A stretch of 64,000 bases of DNA from Diadema setosum. Its lineage: Eukaryota; Echinodermata; Echinoidea; Diadematoida; Diadematidae. The notes under the pieces are model-generated. The model saw only the letters and a list, made by a program, of their open reading frames with translations. It made no database searches and was not told the origin of the DNA. The stretch spans positions 18,094,901 through 18,158,900 of the forward strand of contig NC_092699.1 in NCBI RefSeq assembly GCF_964275005.1, in the 5' to 3' direction. The position numbers and the translations under genes are program-made. Below are positions 45,838 through 60,819 of the stretch, piece by piece. Within the stretch, counting starts at the first letter, position 1, and each line of letters begins with the position of its first letter.

Positions 45838-48483
45838 GGTATTTCTTCATGGATTTTCACGGATTGCTTTATTTGTTTGTCTGTGTTCATTGATATGACA
45901 GATTTTTATGCGAGAAGGGAGTCACATGAATTGAGAATAGAGAGGGAGAATATATGGGATATGTTTTTGTAAGATACGGAGCAGTGGGAGGGAGGATGTA
46001 GAGGGAGCGGCGTTCTTAAAACTAGGAGGGTTTTCGTTTTCATCGTTTGTTTTGTTTGTTTGTTTTTTTAAATCATTTTTAGGCCTTTCATTCAATGTTC
46101 CACCTTGACGGAGTGCATATTCACAGAATGTTTTTATTATCTATTCTGAACACTCAAAGTGAAAAAAAAACTTTTTGTTAGTTTTGTAAAATTGTATTTT
46201 GTTAATTTGATAAATGAAACACAAATTTGCAGGCGAAATAATCTAACATATAATGTATTCACTCTTGAGTACATAACAGAATTTGTAATGAAAAGAGATC
46301 ACATGCTAATTGTGCTTCATCGTCATGTTTCTGAATCTCCAACGTAGTTGAATGGAAAACGTGTTTATCCTCAAAGTGATATAGAAAAAGGCAAATACTG
46401 CATCACTTTAGTCTATAGTGTTCTATTCGGTTTTCTGTTCCTCAACGTGATGGTACAGTCAAATGCAAGGCACTCTCTCCCTCTCTCTGTGTGTGGTTAT
46501 AGCGTATAATAAAGAGGAAATGTTTGCATTGTACCACAATGATTTGGCAGGAAAAAGCCACTTTTACAGATAAAAGGTCTTCTACAAGTGGATAAGGCTG
46601 TGAGATTGATTTTTCACACGTATTTTTCCACAGGAAAAAGAGTTGGGGTAAGCGACAGCAAAGTAATAGATCTCGCCATCGGTGGTGCTTGCGGAACGTG
46701 CGGAAGGAAAGAGGCAAGGGGGGGGGGGGGGGCGAGAGGCTTGGAGAAAAGCAGTCAGGTACGATGGTGATGGTGATGGTGCCGGAGATGACAAACATTA
46801 GTACCATGCACTTTCCTTCATGACATGATTGTGTTCGTGAGATTCTATAGTGGTGTTCCTTTCGAAAATACACTTGACTTTATCCACAATAATCAGTTAA
46901 TTCATATTGCCACATCATACATCTGTATTTCTCAAAATAATTATGATAATTATTATGATTACGTCACTGTCATTGCAAACACCATCACTATTTTTTATTT
47001 TTTTTATAGCAGTATCATTTTCACCTGGAATGAATGGCCACCTAATTATGGAAAACAGCATCTGTAGCAGTGGCTGTAGTTAACAGCTAGTTTCGCGATG
47101 TATTTGCACTCGTAATTATAGTCTCTTTCTAGTCATCCTGTATATATACGGGCTGCATTTTGCAGGCGGGTACTGTGATCGCTGCGTATAAGACCTCATC
47201 GATTTTTCTCTGGCTTGCTTTTCCCTTTCTCTCTAGTCCCTATTTTTTTTTTTTTTCGCTTCGCTGTCAGATTTCACCGTGAATGGCTGTTTAATACACT
47301 GTAAATAGATCATTTATAATCCGATAATTGAACGATATGTGCCTTGTGTGCGTAGCGGGCACCACTGTAATGTCATACATGTAATGCGTGCACATCAGGC
47401 CGTATTTGCTGCGCTAGTTAATGCTGCCAATGTGATTACAGAACGATCCATACGACCCGGCCGACTTACTCGCCTTATGATATACTTCAGTTCTTTTTAG
47501 ACCTCCCTCTTTTTGTCAATAAACATACTGTAACAAACATTATACTGCAAAGCTTATACATAGCCTGTCGGTGCCACTACAGCCTCTTCTTGACAAATAC
47601 GATTTGATACTATTATGTCATTTTTTTTCAATCGAATTCGAAGTGACAAGTCATGAAATGAATGAAAACAGTGTTCACATACAAAGACATAACATGCGGT
47701 TTGGGAACAGGAGGACCCAATGGCTGGAGAGCGATTGTGCTATAGTCACACTTCTATTTTGAGATCAACCTATAAAGAGACAGTTTACAATATCGTCAAA
47801 TTGTCCTCGTGGATCGATTGTTACGAAAATGAAGTGGAAGTTAACTATCATTAACGATAAGTGAATGAGGTAATCATGATATTAATGAAATTACAGTGTG
47901 CCTTTAATCAGAATGATCTTCGCCGCAGAATAATGACGTGACCCGTGCAGGGATAATTTTCCTGTCCAAATAGAAATTCAACATCGTTCAAAACACCTTC
48001 GAATCCCTTAATACCTACTATGAAGAGTATTTTGTTGCAAATTAGATCGTAATGATGGTAATAGTTCTTATGATGATATAAAATACGCATCGTGCATCAT
48101 GAGTTGCAGCAGTACAGCAGAATAATCATTATCTCCGCTGTTTCTGCAGAAATTGATAAATTACATTATCATTATCATGACGTCATAATCCACTTGAACT
48201 GTAACAGAATTGTCTCTGTATACGCCGCTATAATCTCATGGTCCGTATCAATAGACTTTTGCAATTCTTGCGCATGTCACAGGACATCAATCTCAAAGCT
48301 TCTTTATGTTTAAAAATAACAAAGTGATGAATTTGCGTCATTGCCTAAAGTGAAATTTCCTTTCTGTTTTTAGGAAAACTTTCCGTAACCATAAATGATA
48401 GAGGGTCATCATAAAATAGTTTTCTCTACGGCTGAAATCAATACATTCGTGACAGAAAAAAAAAATATATATAGACGTTTATA

Positions 48484-48534
<51 letters not shown>

Positions 48535-51500
48535 TATGCAGGGCCTACGTGGGAGCTTTGCATGATGTATCCTCAATCAAACATTACGCTGGATTATTGA
48601 GTTAGACACTTATAATATTCCACAGATTAAAACTATCCTCATAAATCAAACACATCATTCAAAACAAATGGTACAGATCAAGAGACTAAAAGCTTGCCAA
48701 GAGTATCATGGTATGGCTTGCATGAGCACTTCCTGCAAGGCGACCATAATCTTATAACAGTGAAGAGTGGATGTGAATCTCTAATTGATATGCTGATGTA
48801 AATACATTGTGTATAATTATGTATGTATATGATATACATTACCCGATTATTATAATGCACAAATGGGCTTTCTTATTAAAACAAAATACATGTATGTATA
48901 TTTTTATCTTCATCGACTTCTGTTGGATGATATAAATTAGAAATTAAGTATAAAAGGTCTAAATACTTATAATTCTATCCTAATTACTAATTTAAAAAAA
49001 AAAGTAAGAGTGTGTTAACTTCTTTGATCCTGACATAAAGTATTGAGAATTAGACCATTATAATTATAAAGCGAGTCTCATCATCAGATTTCAAGGTTGG
49101 ATTCACCCCGCAGTATGATAAGCACACAATCACCTGCAAGTTACAAGGAAAACCTTACAGAGATGAGCTTCAATTCGGGAGTACTGCATGGCAATTGTGT
49201 TCTCGAATTAAGTTGAACGAGTTGAACCGAGTATTGATTCTGTAAGTGAAGAGGAAATCCTATTGCGCTAGTCCGATAACATGCACCCTCACAAACCCAC
49301 AAACAAACACACAAGCAAAGACATTCTTTTTTATTTTTTCCAGTCGCCCCTGAGGTTCCATAATACACGTATACGGGTAGTCGGTATGTCAACTATTTTC
49401 ATTTCGATATGCCACATACACTGTCCATAGACATGGCAACACAATTTCCAAATTCGGAATAGAAGTTCAAGAATTATTAGTCAAAGCCCACAAAAATACC
49501 TAGAAAAACAAGCATGGGCATGTAATTCAACATTCTAGACAAAAGCTAAAGACAGTTTTTCTTTTGTGATATGAAAGAAGAGCGCTTGTCATGTATGGTT
49601 CATTGACCTTGGACTAACCTGCTCGCTGTCTTGTTTGATCCATAGCGACATCGTGAAACGTGCAAAAATTCCTCCTGCTGTGCGTTCGATACTACTCGCT
49701 TCAGAAAAATTTTGCCTAGCCGGGTGAGGATCATTCGGCGTGACAGCCGTGTTTACTCCATCCTCCAAAAGTCAGTCTGCTATATACGTGCCAAGTATTC
49801 TTTCTCCCCTTTGAAGACGCCGTTTCTCAGTGTCTAATCCTGCCCGATACATGGCCAGACGGGTTGGCTTCAAAAACTCTCGAGCAACACTTTCACGTCC
49901 GACATGAGACAAACATTATCGATCGCCAATGTGAATGGACAGATCGACAATGGGGGGTGACGAGAATCGATCGCACACAAAGCGGTCAAATCGCCAAATA
50001 ATTACAACTCAAGTCATGTCACGTCTTTTCCCGCACCGCCGCCCAACCGAATCGAAGTGACGTCTTTTACTGGAGAGCATTTTAAACCTGTTCGCTAAAC
50101 GATTCTATAGTATTGTTATGTTCACTTTCGCTTGATGAATGCGCCTATTTTTAGTAGGCCACATTATAATGCATACAGGGCTCTCTGTTTGTCTATCTAT
50201 ATATCTGTCTGTCCGATTATATCTAAACGTGTATATATCTATACATGTAATCTATATAAAAACATCTTTCTCCATTGCCTGTCTCCGCTGCGGGGAAGGG
50301 GGGGGGGGGGATGATGAGCTCTTTCAAATTACGTACAGCGTTGATTATGCATCATCTGGCTGTGGATATAATAGCTGTATCGCATTGATCACACTATACA
50401 ATGACAGAACCTTGGAGGCTGGTAAGGATGAATTAATTAAACTTCAATGCGGTTCACACATTGTATAGCTCAATACTATACCAGGCGTGACGTGAAGATT
50501 CTGTTCACGTCAAGGTCGTGATATCGAATTGCCCCGGTGGACTGTCAATCAGATCAGTCCTTGGGTTGGGCCTATAATACTGTTATCTTCGTTTCTTCTA
50601 TATCTTTTTTCCCTTCTGACATATCCTTCCTCTTCTCCTCATTCTCTTCATTCATTTTTGTCTTTCCAGTCTTCATCTTCCTTCCTGATTCAGAGTTCTG
50701 CTCTTCGTTCTGTTTATGTTTGCTCCTGCTCCTTCTCTTCTTTTCCTTTCATTTTTCCTCTTTTCTCACTAATTCCAAGTATTCTACCTCCTCTTCATCC
50801 ATCTGCTTATTTCTCTATAAGCCAGTTCGGAGTTAGCATGGGTACATTGGTACGAATGACCTTCCTTTTTTTTCTCGGTCGGTTAGGGACACTTCACTCG
50901 TTTTCAGAGCGACATATAATGCATAAGCTTTACATAACAATTTATAGGATTCATCAATCCTGTTCACAGAATGAACTTGGGTGGACCAGATGACATGAAT
51001 GATCCGTAAATTAACATTAGGGAAAGCAGCCATTTCATCAATATGCATTGACTTTATTAACAGTCTCTTTCTATTGATATTGCCAAATACCACTTTTGCT
51101 GTCAGGTGGATGACGTGCTGACAAGCAGCATTTCTAAGGATTACATGATCAATAATCATTATATCACAGATGCTTATCCCAGTGAATTAAAAACTAACAA
51201 GCCTGTTGGAACGAATGACCTTTTTTTTTCTGCTCATGGGCAAAGCGGAACTCCGAACAGGCTATATTATAAATTCTCGTCCGTCTGTTCCACTCCCCCC
51301 CCCCCCGCTCCGCTTTTTACTTCTTGTCTGGAATTTCCAATTTTCTTTCCTTTCGTCTTCTTATCTTGTATGTACCATGGCCTACTCCTCTTCCTCTTCC
51401 TTCTCTTTTTTCCTATTCTTTTTTTTGTTGTTGTTTCTGTTCCTTTTCTCTCCTTCGCACTCAATTTCCTTCCTATTTTCTTTAAAAATACAATTAGCTG

Positions 51501-52850
51501 AGTCAAAGCCATAACAGTATTCAGACGAACATTGATTAGTCCTTCTCTCAGACTTCATTGGGCGACAACAAAAAGGGAGACCTGTTTTATGGCAGCATTG
51601 TCACCTCCTTCCACGATCTATCCCCACCCTCGACCCTATCAGATTCCAGAGGCAGACGTGACCATACCCCACCAGCCCTGATGATAATAATATGAATTGC
51701 AATAATTATGATAATGATACTCTAGACATCATTCTTTGAGAGACAGCCTAAATGCGTCATACTTGTATAATCTTTTGGGTTAGAAAAAAAGACCACCTAA
51801 TTACAAGTGATATATTTAGATTACAACAAACATCATCTGCAAATGCACTAGAAAAAAGTTGTTGTTTTTTGCACATTCATTGAAATAGAAGCCGTTTTAT
51901 CCAGCTGCGTTTAGCGCTATGTATGTCTTGCTCTCTGAGAAATCAGAGATGAAAATATACATAAGCGTTATATGTATATATGCTTAGATCATGTGTACGT
52001 TTTATTCTACGTAGTTCATCAATGACATAATAACATCCATGCGATGTACTGTATATGATAAAATTTGAATGTGGATTCACCAAATAAAGTTCACATTAAA
52101 TAATTTGACCGCAGGAGTTCACATTTACACGCTCTAATTTTCTGAGGAGCACATAAGGATCCTGATGTACATGTATTATACATACCGTTAGGTATCTGGA
52201 AATGTCACAATGTATTATATTGATCTGTTGCTGAATAAGCATGTGGATGGCGGCGCAACTGGATTCATGACATAATAATATACACAAGATGTCAGCAATT
52301 CAAAGCGAAGCTTGACATTATACGCCCCGCAGTCAGTCGTATCAAGCATTGTCAGTGCTTTCATAATGTTATGCCTCTAGCGTCCTTGATGTAACCATCC
52401 ACAAACCAGCATCGCTATATTTTTGGCATCTTCAGTCAGCGAGTCACTAATAATAATGATATATACTCTGTCTAGTCGTACACGAGACAAAATTGCGCTT
52501 TAAATAGGTAATTCGGCCGCCACACAATTCACTATTGGCATCCATTATGAAATTTAGGTCAATATTTCTCAGGAAGGATATTATCGAGCACATGGAAGCA
52601 ATTCTTGTGTGAGGAGGGAAAAGAAAAGTAAAAGATGTCATGGATTCGGACACATGATGAGGTACCAATGTACCAGTACATTGTATAACCTGTATACTTC
52701 CCCCAGGCTACGGATGTCACTGAATGAGAGAAACGCTTCTATCTCTCTCTCTCTTTCTTCCCCCTTCTCTAGCTCTCTCATTATCTTTCTCTCGTCAAGA
52801 TAACTCCCACAGAGATGGCTTCATATATTTCGGAGCTGCTGTGGATCTCG
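45838..52850. other. noncoding region
   Basis: AT-rich, with poly-G near 46719-46732, a TA microsatellite at 48487-48530, pyrimidine-rich tracts at 50580-50770 and 51290-51470, and a G/C-richer block at 49600-50060 with no exon I can support. That block carries a CRE-like GTGACGTCT near 50058 and could be regulatory. Confidence 0.4.
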
Positions 52851-53021
52851 TGACGTCAGCTCGTGACATGAAAACTCGTGAACCTCGCCTCCCCGTTTTG
52901 ATTGCATTTTGGGGGGCCGCCCCAATATAGGCCGAGCCGACTACTCTTTACAGTCTGCAGCTATTAGTGTTGACAAGCCGACCAGGGCGGGGCGGCAAAG
53001 ACTGCAGGCATTCTTCACGTG
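52851..53021. promoter_or_regulatory. cluster of CRE, CArG, GC-box and E-box motifs
   Basis: A perfect CRE TGACGTCA (52851-52858), a perfect CArG box CCAATATAGG (52922-52931), a double GC box GGGCGGGGCGG (52985-52995) and an E-box CACGTG (53016-53021) lie within 171 bp of G/C-rich sequence in an otherwise AT-rich area. The combination resembles a serum/cAMP-responsive promoter. No exon was found beside it. Confidence 0.35.
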
Positions 53022-53895
53022 ACTCTGCCCCCCCCCCCCCCCCAAAAAAAAAAAAAGAAGAAAGAATAAAACAAAACAGGACCGGAAATCTGATGACAGG
53101 CTTACATCATGACGTGTTTCATTTTCCCAAAACAATGGAATGTATATTATTGAAATATCTTATTATAGCATAATTAATTAGCCTGCGCTTGATGTAGAAA
53201 GCGCACGCAGACTTACGTCATAAAACGCATAATACTGTATTACATCATTCTTTCAACTTGATGGGTATCGTAATCCCGCAAATTCGTAATCTCGCTTTTG
53301 TACAATCTTATTATGTAAATTGGAAGAAATAAATTTAAAACAAAAAAAAAGGAAAAAAAGTATATGTGTTTGGACTTGGGTACAACATTGTTAAAGGTGA
53401 GATCGTACGCGAATTCATCAAGTTCTTTTCTGTATATAGCGCTGATGTTTGTGACTAATACCATAACATGAACAATTCCTTTCCCCAAACCACGATACGC
53501 TATTTTGCACATACATTGGATTCGTTAATTCATTATTCGAAAGTCACGCATAAACAAACGCATACTCCTCCACACATAAACACAAGCATACATGGCATTG
53601 CATACGCATAAACATAAATTATTGTACATGCACTCCCGCCTATAGTTACGATGGCGTCACTCCGTCCCGAAATTGACACAAGATGGCCATACGAATATGA
53701 CTTTACGTAAAATTATTTTCAATTTCGCACGAAGTTGCCACGAACTTGGTTAAAAGCCAGTCAACAGCCAATGACAGCCGAAGCAAATACATATACGCTG
53801 CCCACAGAAGGTCTCACGATGACACACGAACCGCACTACAAGACTACACGATGATGTGAATCTCAATCTTCATTATAAAAATGACCGGTCGCCAG
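53022..53895. other. noncoding spacer
   Basis: C-run and A-run at 53029-53056, then AT-rich sequence. Nothing else was recognised. Confidence 0.5.
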
Positions 53896-54080
53896 GGGGG
53901 CATTTCATGAAGGAACTTGTCGGATAAAATGTCCGACAAGTCAATTATATCCGACAAGTTTTGAGAAATCGGCCAATCAGACTAAAGAATTTCTCAAAAC
54001 TTGTCGGATGTAATTGACTTGTCAGATATAATTGACTTGTCAGATATTTTATCCGACAAGTTCCTTCACGAAATGCCCCC
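53896..54080. mobile_element. fold-back MITE, family copy 1
   Basis: 35-bp inverted termini with one mismatch: GGGGGCATTTCATGAAGGAA on the left, TTCCTTCACGAAATGCCCCC on the right. Internal ACTTGTCGGAT-type words occur in both orientations, with a central GGCCAATCAG. The whole 185 bp can fold into a near-complete hairpin. Confidence 0.85.
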
Positions 54081-54358
54081 AGATCTTATTGCCAGTTTGT
54101 GGATGGTCAAAGATTTTGCCACCGCTCACTAAGTTGCTGCCGGAGCCTGATATATCTATCGGCGGTTAAAGTGTACGATGGCTTAAGATGCCCTCAGGAA
54201 TGACCCCAAGTTCATACGATCAGAGCCGAATTTGACCATTAATTTTCTTTATTGTGTGTCCATCTTGGCTCACTTGGTTCAAATGTTCAATTTTGGGACA
54301 GCGTGACGCGTGCTATACCGGCATGCCATCACCATTCTATCCATTCAGTCGTACAGTA

Positions 54359-54545
<187 letters not shown>

Positions 54546-55399
54546 ATCATAGCGTTAGTGTTGTGAGAGTGATTTTACGTCTTTCATGCAAAAGATGAGT
54601 ATGCAATACACGAAAGTTTACAGTGGGTTGTCCTCTTTTAATTCAGAAAAGGTAAACATCAGCTCAATAATATAGAGATGCAGTGGTTCAAACACATGAA
54701 ATCCCTCTTATCTATTCTGAGACTATTATTCACACCCTAACTAGACCAGATTGTAGCGCAATACACATCTTTCCTTTGGGGCTTTTTAGACTATAGACAC
54801 GACTTTGATTTATGAAAAAAAGGTCGTATGAGTCACGTCATGTTTGCTTACTTCAGCATTTATTGCTTGTACATTTTTTTTTCTTTCATGACAGCAACTG
54901 TCAACTCACTGCGCTTACAATTACAATAATACCATGTCATACAAGAGTTGTGACAATTCAGTAGTTAAGTACAATTTCGTAAACTTCCTTATTCATACTA
55001 CAGACATATACATTTCTGATCTGTACCTGGGTGCCTTTAATGTCTTTAATGGATGTCTTTTCTAGACAATACAAAGGCATCACTTTCGGAACACCCTGTT
55101 CTTTCCGCTATTAGAAAAAGCAGCGCACACATCAGGACACGGCAGCGCGTTAACGTTTGAAAGTTCGTCTACGCCTGATCACTGAAAACAAAACGCCCCC
55201 ATTACAAGTTTCCCCTCCCACATTTTCCTTAAAATATGGCATAGAAGCAAAGGTTGTACAAAGTCAGTTTTGATTTATGGCGAGTGCTCTAACTTTCTAA
55301 AAATCGTCATTCTCAGGTGGGTAATCATAGCAGCCACCGGAAAGCACTATGCATCACTCATTACATTTACTTCGTTGTTGCCACTTAGCTTTACTACGA
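54546..55399. other. noncoding spacer
   Basis: AT-rich; nothing recognised. Confidence 0.5.
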
Positions 55400-55690
55400 A
55401 GATGTTCGTTATTCCGAAGCACACAAATTTTGCTTACCCGGATGTTCGGTAGTCCGAAAATGAAATAGGGATCGTTAATCGGAACATTAGTGGGGTTATT
55501 CCGAAGGTTCGATCATCCGAAATGAAATAAGGTTCGTTATTCAGAAGGTTCGATAGTCCTAAAATGAATTCAGGTGCATTATTCTGATGGCTCGATAAGT
55601 CCGAAAATCAAGTAAGGTTCGGAGTAACGAACCTCTGAACCATACTTCATTTTCGGACTAGCGAACCTTCGGAATAATGAACCTTCGGAA
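55400..55690. repeat. degenerate ~45-bp minisatellite of GTTCG/CCGAA words
   Basis: Repeated variants of GGTTCGTTATTCCGAAGG and TTCGATAGTCCGAAAATGAA at about 44-47 bp spacing. Orientation turns over near 55625, where CGAACCTTCGGAATAATGAA begins. The inversion suggests the subterminal repeats of a palindromic DNA element. Confidence 0.75.
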
Positions 55691-56988
55691 TTGCGAGCTG
55701 TAACCAGCCACTATACTATACATAAGATGATCAGTGGTATTGAAAAAAAAAACAGTGGTCATCGGAGTTTTAAATTAAAAATTGTCCCATTTTTGCGATT
55801 TGAACTTAGTCAACTTCCATCTGAATTAAGATCGAATAGTTTCATAATTATGTTCTCTATCATTTTTACCATATGATTTGCTGACCAAATGACTCGTCAC
55901 TTTGCACTATAATCAAAACAGCCTTCCTCGATAGCTCTACATTGATTTTTATCGCATGATTAAACAACTGAATTCACTAGTTTGTTTCTCTGTTGCGCGT
56001 ATAGTGTATGGCGGAATTAGGTAATTATAAAACCACTGTAAAATACAATGACGATTTCTAACGAGCGCGTTTTACAACCACGTCAAAACGACACGACTTG
56101 CACTTGTTAACGATACACACATTTAGAATGTTCACATATACTTACATAATTTTCAAATTGCTTAACTTACATACTTAACTGACTTTACAACACATTGTAA
56201 ATATCATTTCAAATGTTTCAATTTTTGTTGGGGGTGTTTAGTATCTACAAACAGCTGTATGTAATGGGTAGTATTTGTGCAATCTGCTGACTTAGGTATA
56301 CATGTTTGAAAATACAGTCGTACTACACATTTTTTAATCACATGAAAAACTATAAACTTAAAGATACATATTTTTCCTTCAGATGATTCATGAAATATTC
56401 ACAAAAGGAATTCCATATTGTTGAACTCATCCGCATGAGTACATTAATAAATAAATATTGTATTTGTATCGCTATGTGGCACAGTTTTAAAAAGTGAAAA
56501 AGAAAGACAAAATATAACGTAACTGTCAATTGGGAGGACACAACAATGACATAATTTGACCAACTTTGAGGTTCATTAATTGTAAGTACAATGAAGTAAA
56601 ACCACAGCTTGTGTCTTCTGCTCAAAGACTCTATTTCAGGTTTTAAGGTAAAACAGCTCAGCGCTATACTAGCGAACCTTTTCAAGATCTTTACATCATG
56701 CACACACATTAAAACAGCAGAATCATATAATTAAATGTCTTTGTGTAAGACATGTTGCTTTTATACACACACCTTGAGACATAAACAGAATTTAGTCACG
56801 ATGCACTACTGGTATAAACATAATAAGCATTTCATGATTGCATGGCATGATATATATGCATGTTTTTTGATGCATCATATCTCTGTTTCATTTAAAGGAG
56901 TAGATGATGTTACATTTTCTTAGCCACACTGATGGATCCTGACTTCAATAAAAACCAAATGGTACCTGACACTACTCCCTTAAAAACA
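55691..56988. other. noncoding spacer
   Basis: AT-rich. The 119-codon minus-strand frame near 56350-56709 has no recognisable signature. Nothing else was seen. Confidence 0.45.
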
Positions 56989-56989
56989 G

Positions 56990-57050
<61 letters not shown>

Positions 57051-57066
57051 TAATAATAATAATAAC
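56989..57066. repeat. (TAA)n microsatellite
   Basis: About 25 TAA/AAT units with one GAT interruption. Confidence 0.95.
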
Positions 57067-59961
57067 AAGAACAACAACAGTAGCTATAAATGGATGCAGG
57101 AATTGTCTGACGAAATTTAATCAATATTTGAGGAGAGACGGAACACACACTGTAAGTAACTGCACACACTACCTTGGAATGAGAAATGTGAACAAAACTG
57201 CTATGTACGTCTGTGTGTATATCTTGAGGCACCAACATTCTACGGCTTTGAGCACTCGCTATTAATATATCATAAAGCCACACTCGTGAACAAGGCAAAA
57301 TGTCACGAGCATTACGATGCTCATAGAAAGTCTTTTACTGCGTGCACAACAAAAGGGAATGATTAATTTCCTCTCGTGACGAAATATCCCTCAACATGGA
57401 CAGAAAACATCATAAAAAATATCGCAGTGGGTGGTAGATCGAGAATCGTAATGAATCGAGACGCAAATTTGCAAATAGCATGAGACTTCCTACAGGAAGG
57501 GAACAATGCCCTGAGTGAAAAGCTTTTTACATTAACAGTCTCCCACACGAAGATGAACATATAACATATATTTTGTGTCGAGAACAAAATGTTGGTAAAA
57601 ACATATTAATAAAAGCAATTTCTATATGCTTGTTATATTACTGTCAGGGTTGTCATTGTTATGACAAGTCCCGGTAGTTAAAAAGATAAATAAATAAAAT
57701 AAAAATAAAAAATCATGAAAATATTTGAACGATCACCATCATTGTTGAAGCAGTACCACAGGGTATTATCTTGCTACAGAAATCAAGCATATTATACCAC
57801 TAAATGCCTACCTTGAACAGAAATGCCATTACGTCTATTCCTTACAACACAGAATCATCACTTTTTACACATTTAGAGAATATTGTATAGAACAGTTTAT
57901 ATATTTATCTCCCTTCAGCAATCTCTTTCCTCCCTAACCCTTTTTGAAGGGTTCATAAAATTAAATGTAATTTAATTACTCACGATTGTCTTGAATAACA
58001 TTTCAGCTCAGACTCATATTGCACAAAATATGCAGCCAGCTGCCTGGGTGAGTGTAGCAAAGTATAAACTTGGCGCATTAAGGGAGATGCAAAATGACCA
58101 CACCCTGGAACATGACGCAAATGTGGTATGATCCTCACGAGTTGTTTTTACCATAACACAAGGTCCTCCTTACTTCCTCTAAAGCCACATACTTTTGTGG
58201 CACCATGCACTGACGCTGGAAGAAGGGACTACCAGTCCTGTTTCTATGTTATACTCATTCTACATACAAGACTCAGCTTATTGGTATGATCAGCCAGAAT
58301 TACCATACTTTGTCGACTGCCTGGCATGTCTGCTGTCGTACTTAATTTACCAATCGGCACCAGACATTCTGGAACTAACTGTCAATGGAGGTGGGTTGCA
58401 TCATCCTTTCGAACCCAATATTCATAAAATAATGACCATCCTTGATATGAGACCATACTATCCGGTTACAACTGAAAGTGGGTTCACCTGCCTTTTGTAT
58501 CTCCGCTGTATTCCAAAGGGAAATCGCTGGAATGCCAATAACATAGCTGGGTATTAAAATCACATTCTTATTAGGGTAAATGAAAACAAAAAACCTGATT
58601 CCATCAGTGAAATTAAATAACTCATAAATCCATTGATGATTTCTTATCAGTGAAATAATATTGAAGCAAACCAACCCAACACTCACCTTTATAAGGTAGT
58701 GCAGAGAACTTTTGGCACGACTAATATAGATGCAAGAGTAAGGGCAAGATATATCAAATAATAAAATGCTCTTCTATGTACGCATAAGCACTGGTTATAA
58801 CAATCTAGCACCGTAAAGCTTGGAATAAATACTTTTTCTATAAAAAGCACAACAAATGTATGAGCTAGCTTTGAGCATGAAATTTCAGATTAAAATTCAA
58901 GAGACCATATAGTTTGAAGTCTACTGTCATACTGGCAAGCTTGGTAGCATAGGATAGATGATGGAATATAATTCGGAAGCACACAAAAATTTAAGCTAAC
59001 TACTAAAGAATACTGTTTTTTCTGTTTTGCTTCAAAGCACACTAATGAATAATGGACAGAAGAAAGCTGGAGGGAAGTAGAATCTGGAATGGCGTGGGGA
59101 AAACATTTCAAAAAAGTGGAAAATATCGACAGGAATGAAGAAATTATGACTGTAAAATCAACCCTTTTCAAAGCCGGGAAAAACATACTGATCAATCATG
59201 CATAGCAATCAAATACACGTAATTCTTAACCCTCATTAAATTGAATTTCCATAAAGACTTTTTTTTGGGGGGGGGGGGTGGGGGGATATTACTGAGATAG
59301 CAATGGAGAACATAAGCCCCCCTGTAAACACCACATAGTGCTACAGAAGAGAACAACGATGCAGTGGAAATTAATTTTGAATAGTTCTATGTGGCTGCAT
59401 TACAACTGAGTCATAACTGTGTTCCCAGTTCAGGGTTTTCAGAATCATCAAAGCCCTAGAAACTGCATAGCTATCGAATCAGTCTCAGGGTATGTACTGA
59501 ATAGAATAGTCTGAACTGTGCTCATGCTCACACACTGTATTCAATACAAAATATTTAAATTTGTGCATCAAAATAATTGTCAACATTTTCTCCTTGGAAA
59601 ATTTTCAATTTGAACAAACTAAATGAATATTATTAATAAATGATAAAGAATTTCACTAAAACAAATATGAAATATAAGCTCTTGACATTCTCAATAACAT
59701 CAAAATGATTGAGTAATAAAACTTAGACATTGCAATTAAGAAAAAAAAATTCAAACATTAAAATTTTTTTCCGTGGAAGCACACACACACACACACACAC
59801 TGCTCTCAATATTGTAGTTAAATTATTTTGAAGTATGTTCTTCAAGCATCAATAATATTCAAGGGAGAAAGCTGCAATTTGTGCTTTTTAAACATATGAA
59901 ATCCATAACTAACAAAACAGTGTCATCTTTAATACTCAGTCGGGGGGGGGGGGGGGGGGGC

Positions 59962-60088
59962 GGGCATTTCATCATGTGTTTGGTCAGTGATTTTCACTGA
60001 CAAATTTGCTCTCAGCCAATCAGATTCAAAGATTTCAGTATCATGAAATAGTTGTCAGTGAGTGACAAGTTTCATGAAATGCTGCCCT
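59962..60088. mobile_element. fold-back MITE, family copy 2
   Basis: GGGCATTTCATCATG at the left faces GTTTCATGAAATGCTGCCC at the right. Inner TCAGTGA/TCACTGA words pair, and the core carries CTCAGCCAATCAGATTC. Same plan as 53896-54080. Confidence 0.7.
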
Positions 60089-60819
60089 GAGTAAAATGAG
60101 GCCAGAAATTTTTCACTTCATTGTTAACATCATCTAAATACTTCCCTTTTGAAACAACTCTATATCATTGGGATAAAATGCCTATCAAGGTGTTCACTTT
60201 CATATATCAGAAAAAGTAAACATATAAATCAGCCATAAGTTGCCAAAAAACAAACACATGCAAGAAGTTCAGAATGAGACAAATATGGATATGGTGCGCA
60301 TAACTAGTTACAGTTAAAAGGGGTTTGACAACACTATTAAATATAAACTTCAAAAACATAGGAAACAACACTTAAAGTATTCTTTTTCTAATCCTACACC
60401 TACCAACATACAATGCAGATTAAAGATGGTCACTAGACATTTCCTGAAATCTTGAAAAGGTTACCTTACACGAAGTAGCTTCATACATTGTATATTCACT
60501 TAAACTAAAAAAAATTACACTTTTTATTGTTTGAATATTAAAGACAATAATGAAAATAATAATGACAATGAAGAGTGTACTACCTATACATGCTCAAGGC
60601 GTAGCAAGAAATTTACAATCATTCACATTCTGCTCGAGAAAAATTAAAGCACATTCTTGAGTGGTATAGCGACACAAGTCTTTACAATTTACTTCTGAGA
60701 TATGTTCTGTCATACGTGACGCTGTCACTTCTTTCAGCAGAGGGACAGCGATTCTAGATGGTCACCCAGGATCCTTCTGATTGACAAGCTTGTGAATAAT
60801 AATGACTCTCCATTAGATG

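Noticed and set aside
46719-46732. Poly-G runs here and at 59264 and 59942 as quadruplex or regulatory signals
   Set aside because: They are single homopolymers next to microsatellites, prone to assembly error, with no grouped G-tract pattern to support a specific role.
56932-57120. Poly-Asn protein frame
   Set aside because: It is produced by the TAA microsatellite, with no sequence of coding character around it.
58195-58557. 120-codon plus-strand frame as a protein gene
   Set aside because: No recognisable motif, no splice or start context, and overlapping minus-strand frames of similar size; chance cannot be excluded.
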